Below are positions 41,357 through 54,100 of a stretch of DNA of 64,000 nucleotides, in pieces; positions within the stretch are counted from its first letter, which is position 1, and each line of letters starts with the position of its first letter. The translations under genes and the position numbers were made by a program. The notes under the pieces are model-generated. The model was given only the letters and a program-made list of their open reading frames with translations. It searched no databases and was not told the DNA's origin. This DNA is from Hexactinellida sp. DTS-2022 (taxonomy: Eukaryota > Porifera > Hexactinellida): assembly GCA_028753945.1 (NCBI GenBank), contig JAPNXP010000012.1, forward strand, positions 620,001 through 684,000. Direction: 5' to 3'.

Positions 41357-41539
41357 TATATCAATATATTCTAAAGCAGAGGTATTACTTATAATTATTA
41401 GGGAAATGGTTTGTCTGGTGTGCCAAGTTTGTATTTAGCTATTAGCCTAAAAATTAGTAAATTCAGAACAATTAAAACCAACTGGATCTCTGTCGTAATA
41501 GAAATGTTTATATATAATAAATTTACAAATAGTTAAGGA

Positions 41540-42526
41540 TTATTTACGTTTTATCTCAACATACATTACTTGTCCATCTAAGAACTTAGCATGTTCAATT
41601 TCTATAGTCGGGTCTGCTAGTAGCTCTAGTCCTTTATAAGAGCACTTATACATAAATACAGTATTGCTAGATTCAATCTTCAGTGCAAGCTTAATTTTCA
41701 CAAGCAAAACAGAAACTCTCTCAGTTCGTCCGATTCTTATCAATTCGTAGCTTTTTTCCCCAATCACTGAGCATGTCACACGAATAGGATACAATTCAAT
41801 GATTGAATTTGGAAATAATAAGGTTGTTTTTCGCACTGCTATTCTCCGAATAGCGATACTGTTCACAGACAGGCCATACCACGACAGTAGCTCTTCCCAC
41901 TTCTCTCCTGGGATTGGTTGGTAGTCAATAATCTGGGTTAAATAGGGTACGAGTATCAAGCGATCTAGCAATTTGCTGTTGTCAATAGGGCCAGGGCTTT
42001 CAAGAGGAGTAACAGAAGAAGATCGAGTATATTTTATCCAGGACTTAAACCAGTTTGCACCTATTAAATACCACTCATCTCTATTAACCACTGGCTTATC
42101 TAAGTGCTCATCTAGCAGTAGACATTGTTTCTGTATGTTTGGCATTGGTTGCGTCATATTATAGTAGCAACACTTTAGTAAGTTCCCGCTGGAAGAATTT
42201 AATATTAACAATTTGGGAAATTCTTCACAAAAAGTGGGAACAAATTCTAAGTAAATCTCAATTAAAGCCGAGTAATAATGCAAGATTTGAAAGTTGTTGG
42301 TATATTTAATCCATTCATTATCTTTTCCGGTTAACAAGTGAAATTCAAAAGCAAAATTATTGTAGAGTTCATAGCATTCTATTGCTAATTCAATTGCAAC
42401 ATTTTTTACCAAAGTTAAGTCGAATTCAGATGCGAAAGTAGAATCTACATTTGCTAAAATACTGTCAACAGATTTTTGTAGAAATTTGTCTAAATTGGTG
42501 TTGAGGATATTTGAGAACGTAAACAT
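41540..42526 (-). CDS. DUSP plus ubiquitin-like domain protein without protease domain
   Basis: One exon of 328 residues with ATG 42526-42524 and a clear stop. The C-terminal half matches the N-terminal modules of USP4/USP11/USP15. A DUSP domain has EWYLIGANWFKSWIKYT, PGPIDNSKLL and WEELLSWYGL (about residues 150-230). A ubiquitin-like domain follows, ending GQVMYVEIKRK. The catalytic USP domain (Cys and His boxes) is absent and no continuation is seen before the SV2-like gene. The first 140 residues are not recognised. A role as a regulator or adaptor of deubiquitinases is possible, but this is inference. A missed splice to a distant catalytic exon is unlikely because the frame ends in a stop with no donor. 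Confidence 0.75.
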   Translation of the reverse strand: MFTFSNILNTNLDKFLQKSVDSILANVDSTFASEFDLTLVKNVAIELAIECYELYNNFAFEFHLLTGKDNEWIKYTNNFQILHYYSALIEIYLEFVPTFCEEFPKLLILNSSSGNLLKCCYYNMTQPMPNIQKQCLLLDEHLDKPVVNRDEWYLIGANWFKSWIKYTRSSSVTPLESPGPIDNSKLLDRLILVPYLTQIIDYQPIPGEKWEELLSWYGLSVNSIAIRRIAVRKTTLLFPNSIIELYPIRVTCSVIGEKSYELIRIGRTERVSVLLVKIKLALKIESSNTVFMYKCSYKGLELLADPTIEIEHAKFLDGQVMYVEIKRK

Positions 42527-44301
42527 AGTAGGCTAAATAGTACGTTAGAATAAATGTACATGTAATTCAACAATAATACACGTATGTATAACTAATGAAC
42601 TACAGTGGTGTTCGCGTAATAGCGAGTTGCATTTTACACGAAATTTGCTTGCTAGTAGGCGCCAACTTGCTATTAGAGGAACAAAATTATATTAATGTTC
42701 GCTTGGAGACTGAAAATTACTTGTTAATAAAGCAATTGTTATTAGGCAAACAGCATACACGACTGTATTATTAGCAAGCTTTGGTAATAAATTATACACT
42801 TACGTGGGTCTAAGATAATTATTAAATATAAATAACTCGACAAGAAATAATATAGTTCAGAATATTCAATATACCCTAAATGGATTTCAAGTACTATTGT
42901 TCTTAATTAATAGAGTATAGATACATATTTATATAGCAACCCACTAAATGCTGAAATCCTGGGCCTGAATGTGACAGTATATAACGCAGAAACAATGTGG
43001 CATATTCAATATACTAAAATTGTTAAAATATTTAATTGCTATGGATATTGGAAATAAATTGGACATTAGGACTAGTTCGTTATCTAAATTAAACAATAAA
43101 TTATTTTTGACATAAAAATACAAATTGTGACAATACCACATAAAACTGGTAACATTTTGCGAGCACGTGCTTTCCTATTCATCCGCTATTGCCGCACTTA
43201 GACACCAGCTATTAATTAATAGCTACTAAATACCCAAATCGCCTCAAATATCCTTAATACTACATGTACACCATCAAAGAGTTAGTAACTTAAAAAAGAC
43301 AATATAAATCCATTAAAAGTAAATCACTTGCATTTATGCAATTCTGAGGAATTTTATCTTCAAATTACAACGCTAATATTTAAATAAAGGATTTACTTAA
43401 TTTTTTGGACATTTTGTAGGGATCATCCTGTGAAGAGTAAAATAGGAATTCTGTGAAGAAAAATGGGGAAACCTATGGGGAATGTTATGTAAGAACTGTA
43501 TTAACAGTTTAACACATTTAATGAGTTAATTCTGATACAACAAAATCGTTAGTAAACACCAACAGTTGGCATTTATTACTATTGCATAGAATGTCCTGAA
43601 AAAGGATCTCGATATACCGATACAGATCCTTTTACTTTTCTTTGATAATTGTCTTGTGTACGAATAATGTTAAAATATATTAATGTAAATTAAAAGATAT
43701 TGTTTTGTACGAATTATGTAAAATTGGCCTGTGGCCCTGTGTTAATCAGAAAAGGATTTGGATGGTTTACTATAAAATTTCCAATCAGATCCCGATCACG
43801 ATACTAGTTTCGACGCGTAAGATCATAGATCGAAAGGTTATACCCTGAGTAAGAACTCCCAAAGTGGAAGCCCTTAAATCTCCAATGTATTAATTTTATT
43901 TATAGACAAATAGGGTTTCTATGTCCTTGCTCAATGCAAAATATTTGTTGCAGAGTAACAGCCTACAAGTATAGGATCAAGTTTCTATAGGAGGAATGGT
44001 CAGAGGCTTCATAAAATCAATCACATGAACTCAGATTATATTCTGTATACCGTCAGGTTCTTTTATTATGAACATTCAAGGGACCGAAAATTGTGTTCAT
44101 ATAGAGAGACTTCACAATAAGCTAACTCAACTTAACTTCATACAACCCTATGTAAGTTGTTAAATTGGGACCATAAGGCTTGCTCATGATAAAAATATGT
44201 TAATATTAAGCAGACGAAATATTCTTCATAATAAGCAGACCTGACTGATGTATTTTCATAATTGATTTATATTTATTTCTATTTTTCAGCAGCTTAAATA
44301 G
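42527..44301. other. Divergent intergenic region with one MITE
   Basis: This lies between the DUSP-UBL gene (minus) and the alpha-glucosidase (plus). It holds the family A element at 42601 and a 10-bp inverted repeat (arms 43600-43609 and 43624-43633). No gene recognised. A polypyrimidine-AG (TATTTTTCAG) at 44280-44289 could be the acceptor of a 5' untranslated intron. Confidence 0.4.
42601..42767. mobile_element. MITE, family A copy 3
   Basis: It starts TACAGTGGTGTTCGCGTAAT and ends with a degraded right end (ATACACGACTGTA). The interior shares TTCGCTTGGAGACTGAAAAT with the SV2-intron copy (opposite strand TCTGTCTCCAAGCGAGCA). About 167 bases, upstream of the DUSP-UBL gene. Confidence 0.7.
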
Positions 44302-47300
44302 ATGCTACCCTGCGTAGCTATTCTAATAGCGTTGACGATCGGTGGATTTGTAGATGCTCAGATCTGTGATGACAATGCAAAAATCAAAATAAACTGTGGG
44401 TGGTTAAATATGTCAGAACAGGATTGTCACAACTACAATTGCTGCTGGGCTGAGAGTGGGCTGGGACCAAATTGTTACCATAAAATATTTGTGCCACCTG
44501 TATACAAGGTGGCTTCAAAGGTGTCTACTGCGAATGGTTTTGTTCTGGAGTTGAATACAGATGCTATTACACCTGCTAAATACGGGACAGCTATTACTCC
44601 CATCAGGGTTGAGATTATAATGGAAACAGCTGATCGACTGAGAGTTAAGATTTATGATCCAAATAATCTCCGTTGGGAGATACCAGCGTATCTCGTACCA
44701 GAACCAGACCCTCCTTCCAACAAACCGCAAGAGGCAAACTATAATATAGAAACATCAGAATTTGGTGAAGTATTTTGGTTTGCTATCGAGAGAGGAGAAA
44801 GCGGGGAAGTTATATTCAACTCTTCAGTTGAGAACTCTCTCCTGTTCTATGATCAATACCTTGAAATCGGGACACAACTGCCAAAGGGATTTAATCTCTA
44901 CGGACTTGGTAAGTTTACAAATTAAACAAGTTAAGTAACCGTCATATAACAGTACTCAATATTTCAACACAGTAGGTTCTCGTTAGTAATAAAATAGTTA
45001 ATGCGAAGTTGCGAACACACTTTATTCCTTTTCAAAAGCTTTCTTAATACTTAGTGGTAGACTTGATAATACGAATTTTTGGAAAGGTGAACAAATTTTG
45101 ACAGAAAATCGAAATTTCCAACTAAGTAGATTTTATCTGTATATTGTACGAAAAACGGTAAAGTATTCCGATAAAAGTTTAAGTACAGTTTTAACTTTAT
45201 GTACACGTACTAAGTAACGAATGCCGAATGTATAGCAAATGCTAAAATAATTCGGTGATAACGGACAACAGAATATATTAGCATAAGATATACTATGAGC
45301 ATTGTATTACTAATAATAACACGAGCACTCTACTAATTTAAGATTTAGAGCAAAATATCCAATCTCTTCCTAATCTATCAGTATTCAGAAGGAAAGCGAG
45401 GCTCGCCACGATTTTGAAGAGACTTAACTTTGTAGATTCGAACGATCCAATGTTCGCTGGTGTACGCCTCTTCTAGCACCTTCAGGTCAAAGTCTTTGTT
45501 CCCAATCTCTACATTCCTGACCCGATCATACCCCGTGGGCTGGTTAGTCTCAGTGTATACCTGTCCGAACCTGTAGTAGCACAGCTTGTACATCAGACAG
45601 TTCAGAAGGACAGGCGACCCCTCTCGGTCCACGCGGAACTCGCCCTGTTGCGTGTAGTAGTCTGGCTCCTTGATATGTTCCCCCTCTGGCGTGCTACCTC
45701 CGATCCTAACCATCCATAGGAACTTGTTGATATCATCAGAGGCGTAGCCCGTAAGACCCCCGAATATAACCAGCACATAGTCCACATCCAGTTCCCGCAT
45801 GATTCCGTACGCGTGTTCCTCTGTGGAAGACATGGCCTGTCCCACGCGGGAAATATGCGTGTTGTTCCAAGTGTTGTTGTCAACCAGGATAGTCCTGTTA
45901 GCCATGGCAGTTATCTGGTATCCATAGTCCCACCATGACATCACTCTCGCGTCGGGCGCCGTGTTCTGTCGCAGCCAGTAGTACGACTCGCGGAAGTCGT
46001 CGAATATAATCTTGGATCCGTCCGTCTGTTTGGCCGCTAGCACGATTGAGGGGGAGGAGTAGGCCTCCGAGGTCACCCAAGTGCAGTGGTAGGAATATGT
46101 GAGCAGCATGAGACCCAGGAGCACGAGACCCGACTTGGAGGTGTCCTGTTTGCTGATGAGATTCCACTCCTGGCTCTTCACCTTTCCCTTAGTCTTGACA
46201 TCCTCCGCTTCAGTGTTCTTAGAGAACGAGGTCAGTAGGGAGGATACGCCGATGGCAGAGACAATGCACATAACGGGAGCCAGCACCAGCATTAGACGCA
46301 CCATAACGCCTGCGAAGTATATGCTCGTTATCCCGTATAGGATAATGAATATGTTCGCGTCAGTTAGCTTCTCGAAGCAGAAGTAGAGTCCGCCCGGAAA
46401 CAGGAACACGAGGATTTGTAGGTCGAAATAGAAAGAAGACCAGGTGGTGGGCTGGTGCTCGGATACACTCGCGATTATCGGAATGTTGTTCTTAGCGTAA
46501 GAGGGATCAAGTAGCGAGTAGAATCTCCCGGTCCATGGTGCGATCTTACCAGTTACAAGCAGTACACCGGCCACGAATCCAAAGGTAACTAGCACCAGAG
46601 TCAGCAGCAGTCGGAACAGCTGATTGAACATTTGGGGACTCAACTTAGACCGTAGATACTCAATAAACGCGTAAATCTGACACAAACCGAAAATACCGAA
46701 AGCTCCCATATGCTCACTGGTTTGTACCGGTTGGAACCCAACGAATGATATCTGCATAGATAGAATAGTTCCTAATATGTACAGAGATGAATAGGCTATG
46801 TAGATTCGGTGAGAAAACCTCCCAGTTATCATCAGTACGAGCACGTGGATCGGAATCAGGTTTATAAGGAACACGTAACCACCCCAGGAGGATACCATGT
46901 AGAAATAGGCCAAGGCACACATAACAGACCAGTAGATGGAGCCTGTCTTGACTGACTTGATCCAGAAGGTGTATGTAAGCAGCATGCAGAATATCGCTAT
47001 CCCTTCGTTGTCATAGGAACCTGCGACCGAGCGACTAATGTAACCAGGAACGATTGCAATCAAGGAGGCAGCCACCAATCCCGCTCCGGGGCCTTTCAGC
47101 TCCTTGGTGAGATAGTAGGTCACAATGCAAGTAAAGGATGAGAATACTGGGGCTAGGAACACACACACGTTGCGTATCTCAATGGTTATATTGAAATAGT
47201 GCAGTACGTGGTAGAACACAGCTGATGTCACCATCAGACCCGGGTATATGGTGCCACCGATAATTCTACCCAGAGGGTACCATGCTCTGTCGTCGAACCA

Positions 47301-50300
47301 ATTATGGAAGTTGTAAAACCCCTCTTTAGTGAGGAACTGCGTTGTCCGGTAGTTGAAGTACGGATCGAATTCGTGGATTACGCTCTCAAACCGCAGAACC
47401 GAGAATAGACGTGTGGTGAAAGCCAGGACAGAGGCTAGAGCTAGGATCGCTAGTCTGATGAAGGTGGTCTGCTTCTCAGAAGCTCCTCTCAGCATTTCCA
47501 TTCTATACAACGCTATGTGAATATATTCAATACAAATAAATATAAGGTTAGAAAACTAAGGTTTCAAAACGTACACTATTTCAGTCCTATCGTAGGCATT
47601 TCAACACAAATGTATTAGTTAATAGTTAATTAATTAATACGAATTCCGGATAAGGCGAAGGCATTTTGACGGTGCCCTGTATTCGTACGTATAAGGTTTA
47701 ACTGTAATTAATTATATTGGTAATAACACAATAAAATATTTTACGTAGATAATTTTGTATCTAATATTTATCTTGAAACTATGCTCTGTTTGTTTAGGTG
47801 AGCAGGTAAGAGGATTCCGTATTAACGAGAGCGACCAATACACTCTATGGAATTACGACATAGACACTCCTTACCATAAGAACCTATACGGGAGCCATCC
47901 ATTCTACTTGGAACACAGGGTAGACTCAGGGAAATCACATGGCGTATTCCTCAGAAACTCAAACGGAATGGACATAAATACGACTGATTCCTCAATCACG
48001 TATCACGTTATAGGAGGGATACTGGACTTCTACTTCCTAATGGGACCTGACCCCGAGCAGGTTATTTCTCAGTATTCGGACCTGATAGGGAGACCTGCAA
48101 TACCGCCCTATTGGAGTCTGGGGTTTCACCAGTGTAGGTGGGGATACAAGGATTTGCAGGTAAGAATTGAGTTTGTTATATTTCTTACAAATTTTGTTGG
48201 ATTTGTAACGAATTTTGTAATTTTGTAATTGCACCCTAACTTTCGAACGTATTGTTTCAAACGTTATGTAAAATTCGAAATTAGACACCATTTGTAATAC
48301 AAAAAGGATGGTCTGTCACACATTGGTTAATGTGTGGACTAATGTATGTACGTAGATTCTCGAAGAAGTAGTGGCTAATTATTCACAAGCAAGCATCCCT
48401 CTGGAGACAATATGGAGCGATATTGACTACATGGATAAATATAAGGACTTCACTTTTGATCCAATCAATTTTCCAATTGGGAAATTGCAGGCTTTCGTCA
48501 GCAGATTACATGCAAGCAACCAGCACTATGTAGTTATAATAGATCCGGGCATAGCGACCGAAAAGAACTACAATCCTTATACAAAAGGATTAGCAAAGGG
48601 TGTGTTCGTTAAGGATAATAAAGGGAAAGTGTTTACGGGCAAAGTTTGGCCTGGAATAACAGCTTATCCTGATTTCTTTAACCCAGACACCCAGATATGG
48701 TGGCAGGATCTGATAACGGAATTCTTAGCACTTGTTGATATTGATGGAATTTGGCTCGATATGAATGAAGCTTCAAATTTCTGCAGTGGGGAGTGTACTC
48801 AGGAAAAGAACACACGAAATGAATTCAAACTTTCACTCGATCACACTGTTTCAAACCCAGAAAATATCGAGTTTGGGCCAAACAACCCACCCTACGCAAT
48901 CAATAGTCAAAATGATCATTTCCCTCTCAACACGAAAACACTCGATATGGACGCATATCATTTCGGGAATATTCTAGTCTACAATGCACACAACCTCTAC
49001 GGATTAACTGAATCTAGAGCAACATATTATGCCCTGTTGAGCTCGAGACAAAACCAGAGGCAGTTCATTCTCTCCCGTTCCACTTCTCCAGGATCAGGAC
49101 GGTACAATGCTCACTGGACAGGAGACAACCATGCTACATGGGAAGACTTATATCTGAGGTGAGATTCTAATAATCGACTTTATATTCATATAGTACCCTT
49201 GTTCCGCAAATATAATATATCGTTTAGATTAACAAAATCATGATGAAACTTCAAACTTCACCATTTGAATAGGGTTTTTATAATTTGATTAATATAAAAA
49301 CCGGACTTTGGTGAATTTTTATGTAAATTAATACATTAGAAAAGATTAGCTGATAAGTTAGTTAAGTAACTCCTTTTATACATTGTAATCATGCAGCATT
49401 CCTGATATGCTCAACTTTCAACTCTTCGGCATACCGATGGTCGGATCAGATATTTGCGGATTCAACGGAGACACTACAGAGGAGCTGTGTGGCAGATGGA
49501 TGGCATTAGGGTCCTTCTACCCTTTCGCCAGGAATCATAATGCAAAGAACAGCCGGGTTCCACAAGAAGCATACATGTGGGAGTCAGTTGCTAGCATCGC
49601 CAGAAAAACGCTAGCAATTCGGTACAGCCTGTTACAGTACCTGTACACGCAGTTTGCATTGGCTAATAAAGGTAAGGATACTAGATTAAAAAACTCGATT
49701 GACTCCCCTGAATAAGGCGAATATCGGTTAAGGAGTACAAGGTTTACTTCCCCTATCCTATACAAATCATGCAGATGACTCGGTTAAATGAATTTCTGGC
49801 TAATACGAACAAATTTAGAAGGTGGTGTTAGCATTAACGAGATACCACTGTATATTAACTCTCGTTAATTGGGACAACATGTACACTTTTTGATCGCTGA
49901 CAACGACATATTGGTTTATAATACTTTATATGAGAAATAATATGATTGTAGTCTCTTTATAGGATCTGAATTACCAGGCCATCACATTTCTACAGTTATA
50001 AAGCCGTTATTCTTTCAGTTCCCTATGGACGAATACTCTGTTCATGTTGATAAGCAATTCCTGTTTGGACCTGCGTTAATGGTCTCACAAGTTCTCCACA
50101 GCAACACGGACCAACTCACAGTCTACTTCCCTCCTGGAAAATGGTATGATTGGTATACGCATATGGCTGTAGAATCAACAAGGAAAGGTGTTAACAAGAC
50201 ATTATCTACGCCGAAGGATAAAATCCAGCTTCACATCCTTGGCGGGCATATTCTCGCAACACAATCCCCTGCAATGACAACCAGCGAGTGTAGGAAAGGT

Positions 50301-50666
50301 GTTTTCTCACTGATAGTTGCTTTGGATAAAGATTCTAATGCACAAGGTCGATTATACGTTGATGATGGGATTACCCTCGATACGAAAATATATGTTTACA
50401 TTCAATACTCTGCTAAAGTTGATAAAGGGGGCGTAACAATCACTGCAAATCCCACTATGGGATCTGTAAGTGAACTAAATTTTGACATGCCAGAGCTTAC
50501 TACAGTAAATATACTTGGATTATATACTTTTATTTCTCCTTCGAAGGTCGAGTTGAATGGTAGAACTGTCAAAGCAGATCAATACACATTCTCAGATGGA
50601 AATTTGGTAGTCAAGGACCTAACAGTTAATATGGAGGATGAATGGAGCATGAACATTTATTATTAG
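44302..50666 (+). CDS. GAA: GH31 acid alpha-glucosidase with trefoil domain (five exons)
   Basis: The exons are 44302-44908, 47798-48159, 48356-49158, 49397-49671 and 49963-50666; all introns are GT-AG and the phases join to 916 residues. There is a signal peptide (about 1-19), then one trefoil P-type domain ([15 protein letters not shown] ... CCWAE ... NCYH). The GH31 domain has WLDMNE at 456-461 with nucleophile D458 and HWTGD with acid/base D580. [24 protein letters not shown] and [14 protein letters not shown] match lysosomal acid alpha-glucosidase and maltase-glucoamylase. It removes terminal glucose from glycogen or maltose. Human GAA has the same single trefoil and 952 residues, so the length fits. 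The first intron (2,889 bases) contains the whole STT3A gene on the other strand. Confidence 0.93.
45378..47501 (-). CDS. STT3A: Oligosaccharyltransferase catalytic subunit STT3A
   Basis: Intronless, 707 residues. I start at ATG 47501-47499; three further in-frame codons upstream begin with TTG. The protein transfers the lipid-linked glycan to Asn in the ER membrane. It has the DPYFNYR motif, [30 protein letters not shown] and the WWDYG acceptor-binding motif (about 523-527), with 11-13 membrane helices. [20 protein letters not shown] and the short C-terminus ([17 protein letters not shown]) match STT3A and not STT3B, whose tail is over 100 residues longer. It lies completely within intron 1 of the alpha-glucosidase, antisense to it. 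Confidence 0.95.
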   Translation of the reverse strand: MEMLRGASEKQTTFIRLAILALASVLAFTTRLFSVLRFESVIHEFDPYFNYRTTQFLTKEGFYNFHNWFDDRAWYPLGRIIGGTIYPGLMVTSAVFYHVLHYFNITIEIRNVCVFLAPVFSSFTCIVTYYLTKELKGPGAGLVAASLIAIVPGYISRSVAGSYDNEGIAIFCMLLTYTFWIKSVKTGSIYWSVMCALAYFYMVSSWGGYVFLINLIPIHVLVLMITGRFSHRIYIAYSSLYILGTILSMQISFVGFQPVQTSEHMGAFGIFGLCQIYAFIEYLRSKLSPQMFNQLFRLLLTLVLVTFGFVAGVLLVTGKIAPWTGRFYSLLDPSYAKNNIPIIASVSEHQPTTWSSFYFDLQILVFLFPGGLYFCFEKLTDANIFIILYGITSIYFAGVMVRLMLVLAPVMCIVSAIGVSSLLTSFSKNTEAEDVKTKGKVKSQEWNLISKQDTSKSGLVLLGLMLLTYSYHCTWVTSEAYSSPSIVLAAKQTDGSKIIFDDFRESYYWLRQNTAPDARVMSWWDYGYQITAMANRTILVDNNTWNNTHISRVGQAMSSTEEHAYGIMRELDVDYVLVIFGGLTGYASDDINKFLWMVRIGGSTPEGEHIKEPDYYTQQGEFRVDREGSPVLLNCLMYKLCYYRFGQVYTETNQPTGYDRVRNVEIGNKDFDLKVLEEAYTSEHWIVRIYKVKSLQNRGEPRFPSEY

Positions 50667-50761
50667 AACAAAAATAAATCGTTATTACATTGTCGTGTAG
50701 AGTTAGTAAATGCGAATATTTAGAGATTTGTTCAGTGATCGAATATATGTATGTACCTATT

Positions 50762-50937
50762 TACAGTCGACTCCGGGTAATAGAGCCACCGGTTAATAGA
50801 TTTCACTGCTTAATCGGGTCTAAATTTCACAGGAATTACAGTTTGGCTTAAAATATTTTCGGTTAATGGATTTCTCCGCTTAATCGGGTCAAAATAACCT
50901 AGTCCAGAGGTGACTCTATTAAGCGGAGTCGACTGTA
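50762..50937. mobile_element. MITE, family E copy 2
   Basis: The left end TACAGTCGACTCCGGGTAAT continues with AGAG, and the right end is its reverse complement (CTCTATTAAGCGGAGTCGAC, then TGTA). 176 bases flanked by TA. It is better preserved than the related copy at 14459. It lies between the alpha-glucosidase and the dynein gene, which are transcribed towards each other. Confidence 0.8.
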
Positions 50938-51118
50938 GTCGTAAATTTATAAAAATATAAAAATATATATTAGTAGACTCAAATTGCTGTGTAGAAAACA
51001 ACGGCAAAAAGAAAAAATGTTATTTCTGAAAGACAAAGATAATAAAAATTCGAAAATTTAATAGTTATTCTGAATGATGTCTCTATGCATAAATAATTTA
51101 GCTGATAAAATAAATAAA

Positions 51119-54100
51119 CTAGTAGTGCTGTAGCGTACAAGTGAGTCCTCTCATCATCCAGCGAATGCGAGGGATGTCATTATTCTGTATTTTGATATGG
51201 AAGAATACCTCTTTCTTATTTTCGTTTCTATAGACAGGGCAGTAGTATAGGTGTGGACCTCTGATCCCCTCTTTGCGGTTTGAGGGCTGGTTAGCCTGCG
51301 AGCGTGTGATAAGCACTAAGGGAAGAACTGTATTTGCTGATTTACTAGTTGGGATGTCATTGAATTCTCCAGAGTTCTTGTCCCATACGCACCCAGTTAC
51401 GCTTATTTCTGAAGCATAAATACCGGTGGGGGGTGGATCTTTAACGTGTTCCTTCTCCTTTGTAGTTATTTCGCCAATCAAGAAGCTCTTCTCAAAGTTG
51501 AGACTATCAGTTTTGGCTTTCAGTAGACAGAAGGATGCGATAAGTTGGCCTGGATAGAAGAAGTAACCTAAGTTGTAGCAAGAAAGATTTCCATTGTCAA
51601 TCATTTCAAACAAGTACTGGTAACGCTTTTTGAGATTATCGAACCAGGTAGAAAATGTCTGGGACTCGGGCGGAGCAGATGGCCCAATAAGTTTCTGCCA
51701 CTTCGATGGCACACAATTTTCATGAAGATCTCTAATGTGTCTAAGGAAAGCAGGGGAAACTCCGATTTGTTTCGAGAAGAGAAGATAGTTTTGAATAATT
51801 TGCAGATCACTACGAATCTCTCCGATACAATTTGCCCATGTACAGAGCTCTTGGGTGAAAAAACTCTGAAGATATTGATTTGAGAACTGTTCACACTTAT
51901 TGGTGTAAGTAATAATAATCTCTAAGTGAGGTAATTCTGCGAGGAGAGATGAGCACTTTTCATGGATAAGCAATTCCTTAAAATGTGTTCGAGTAGCAAA
52001 TGCAGAAAGTGACGGACTTCTATCCATTGTTTTTTCAATTGCAACTCTCTTTGTTAATTCAAAAATGGATGTACTACGTTTCTTCATAGTAGTACCTCGA
52101 AATTTTGCAACTTTTTGTGACATTGTATCTTTGATGGTTTGAGGAATGATGGCAATTGGTTGATCATCCAATCGGTAAATTTTCAAGGTATCATTCAATA
52201 TCTTTGTATTATTAACTATTTTATCAGGAGAGAAGAACTGAGATTTGCTAAAAAGACCACAAATTTCAGGAGAACGCAATTGAATCAAACTAGTTTCAGT
52301 TAAGAAACCGTGAATCAGTTCCTTGGGTTTAGGATTATTTTTAAAGAATGCATTAGGGAGTCGATGTTGGGAGCGAGGGAATTCATAATTCGGTTTTATA
52401 GAACTAGCATTCAGCCAGTAATCCAACATTCCATTTAACAGTTCAATATCCTGAGTATAAACCAACCCGCTACCGTAAGTTAGCTCTCCAATCATGTATT
52501 TGATACAGGGCCAAGAAAATGGCTTGTTCTGTTGACTATAAGTTAGCATTGTGTTCGCACACTGATCTATTTCCAAAAGAATCAATTTCAGACTTCTAAT
52601 CAATGAATCGATACTCCAACGATATTCTTGTTCGAAGCTAGAAGGGGCTAGCAGTACACGGTATCGACAGGCCACGTGGATCATGAGAAGGCTATGCAGT
52701 ATAGGAGTCCAATCAGTTCGAGTCAATCCTACTAGATTTTCATCATGGCGTAATAGTTCTAGACAGCTTATTGCACTGTTTTTAGGCTCAAACGGAACCC
52801 CCAAATATAGGCGAATACACCGTTTTACGAATAGAGGATCTAGAAGTGAAGTAGGTGTGCATCCGAACCAAACATGAAAAGACTCATGACAACTAGTCAA
52901 GCTGTCCAAATAGAATGGCAGTAGTTTCATCAACCGCGGGTTTAAATCTACATTTTGTATAAACACCCAGTTACCCTGAATGGAGCTGCTCGTAATAACT
53001 TCAAAAACCTGAGTAATGTCATCAGGAGAATCTCCATATAAGGAAATAATTTCAATGGCAGATTTGCAATACTTTGTAATGTTATTGAGCAAGAGGATAG
53101 TATACAGTGGATGATTAGAGAAAATGAGGAATGGAGTTTGAGGAATAACGAGTCTAGATAGAACTATGTTATAATCAATTTGGCTTCCCTTTACCAGGTC
53201 GACACCTAGACTTTTGTCTATGAATCGAGTGATGGAATTCTTGAGGTTGTCTTGTTTGACACATTTAAGGATCAACAATTTTTCCAGAGGAGATAGAGTG
53301 GTGTTTAACCCATCAGGAAAATCAGGTTCATCTGGTGATTCATTCTCGCAAAAAGTACGCCACTGAGTGGCACGGCCTTCTCGAGCCATTCGATCAACTG
53401 CTTCTTGTATCTTCTTTACAGACTGACCCATTGAATTCAAATTATCCCATTGTTTCTCTTGCATCCAGTCAAAGGGTTTTTTCGTATTATGCTTTATAGG
53501 GTAAAGAGCGGAAAATAACATTTCGGCGTCACTTCTACGCGCTTGCTTCCTAAAAATCTCATACTCTATTGATAGCATGAAAGCGAAATGAACTCGGTCA
53601 TTCTCGGAGAAAAAAGGGTTGGCAAAACTATAGCAAAATCGTAAAATAATATCCGGAATCAATTTAGGATTGACACGCTCATAACCCTCACTAATTCCCT
53701 TCAAGAAATGTTTGAAACTTGGATATGAGATTTGGTAGTTTTCGTTTAATTCGGGCATACACCTTAATACATCGAAAACGATAGCAGCTACCTCTCCACC
53801 ATCAAATATGAGAGCATTCTTCAGTAATAAATTCTTTCGGAAAGCTATAGAGGTTTGATATATTTCTTTATTAGTTTGGTAATCAGAACTAAGTGAAGTG
53901 ATCGTTTTGCACTTAGTAACTAGATTGTCGGATTGAAATGAGATACACATTGCGTTTGAAAGCTCATTTTCTAAGTTTTTGATAGCTTTCAAGGATGAAA
54001 ATAGTTTAGCTTCATTTTCGCGCATTTCGAAATATTTTGAAGGTTCGAGAACTGACAAACAGACTTTACCCAAATCTTTAGCAAATCCTTCCCTTGTTGC

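Noticed and set aside
49727-49870. Possible MITE in intron 4 of the alpha-glucosidase
   Set aside because: Some motifs look like decayed CAGT-type ends (GATACCACTGTATA), but I could not pair a left with a right end.
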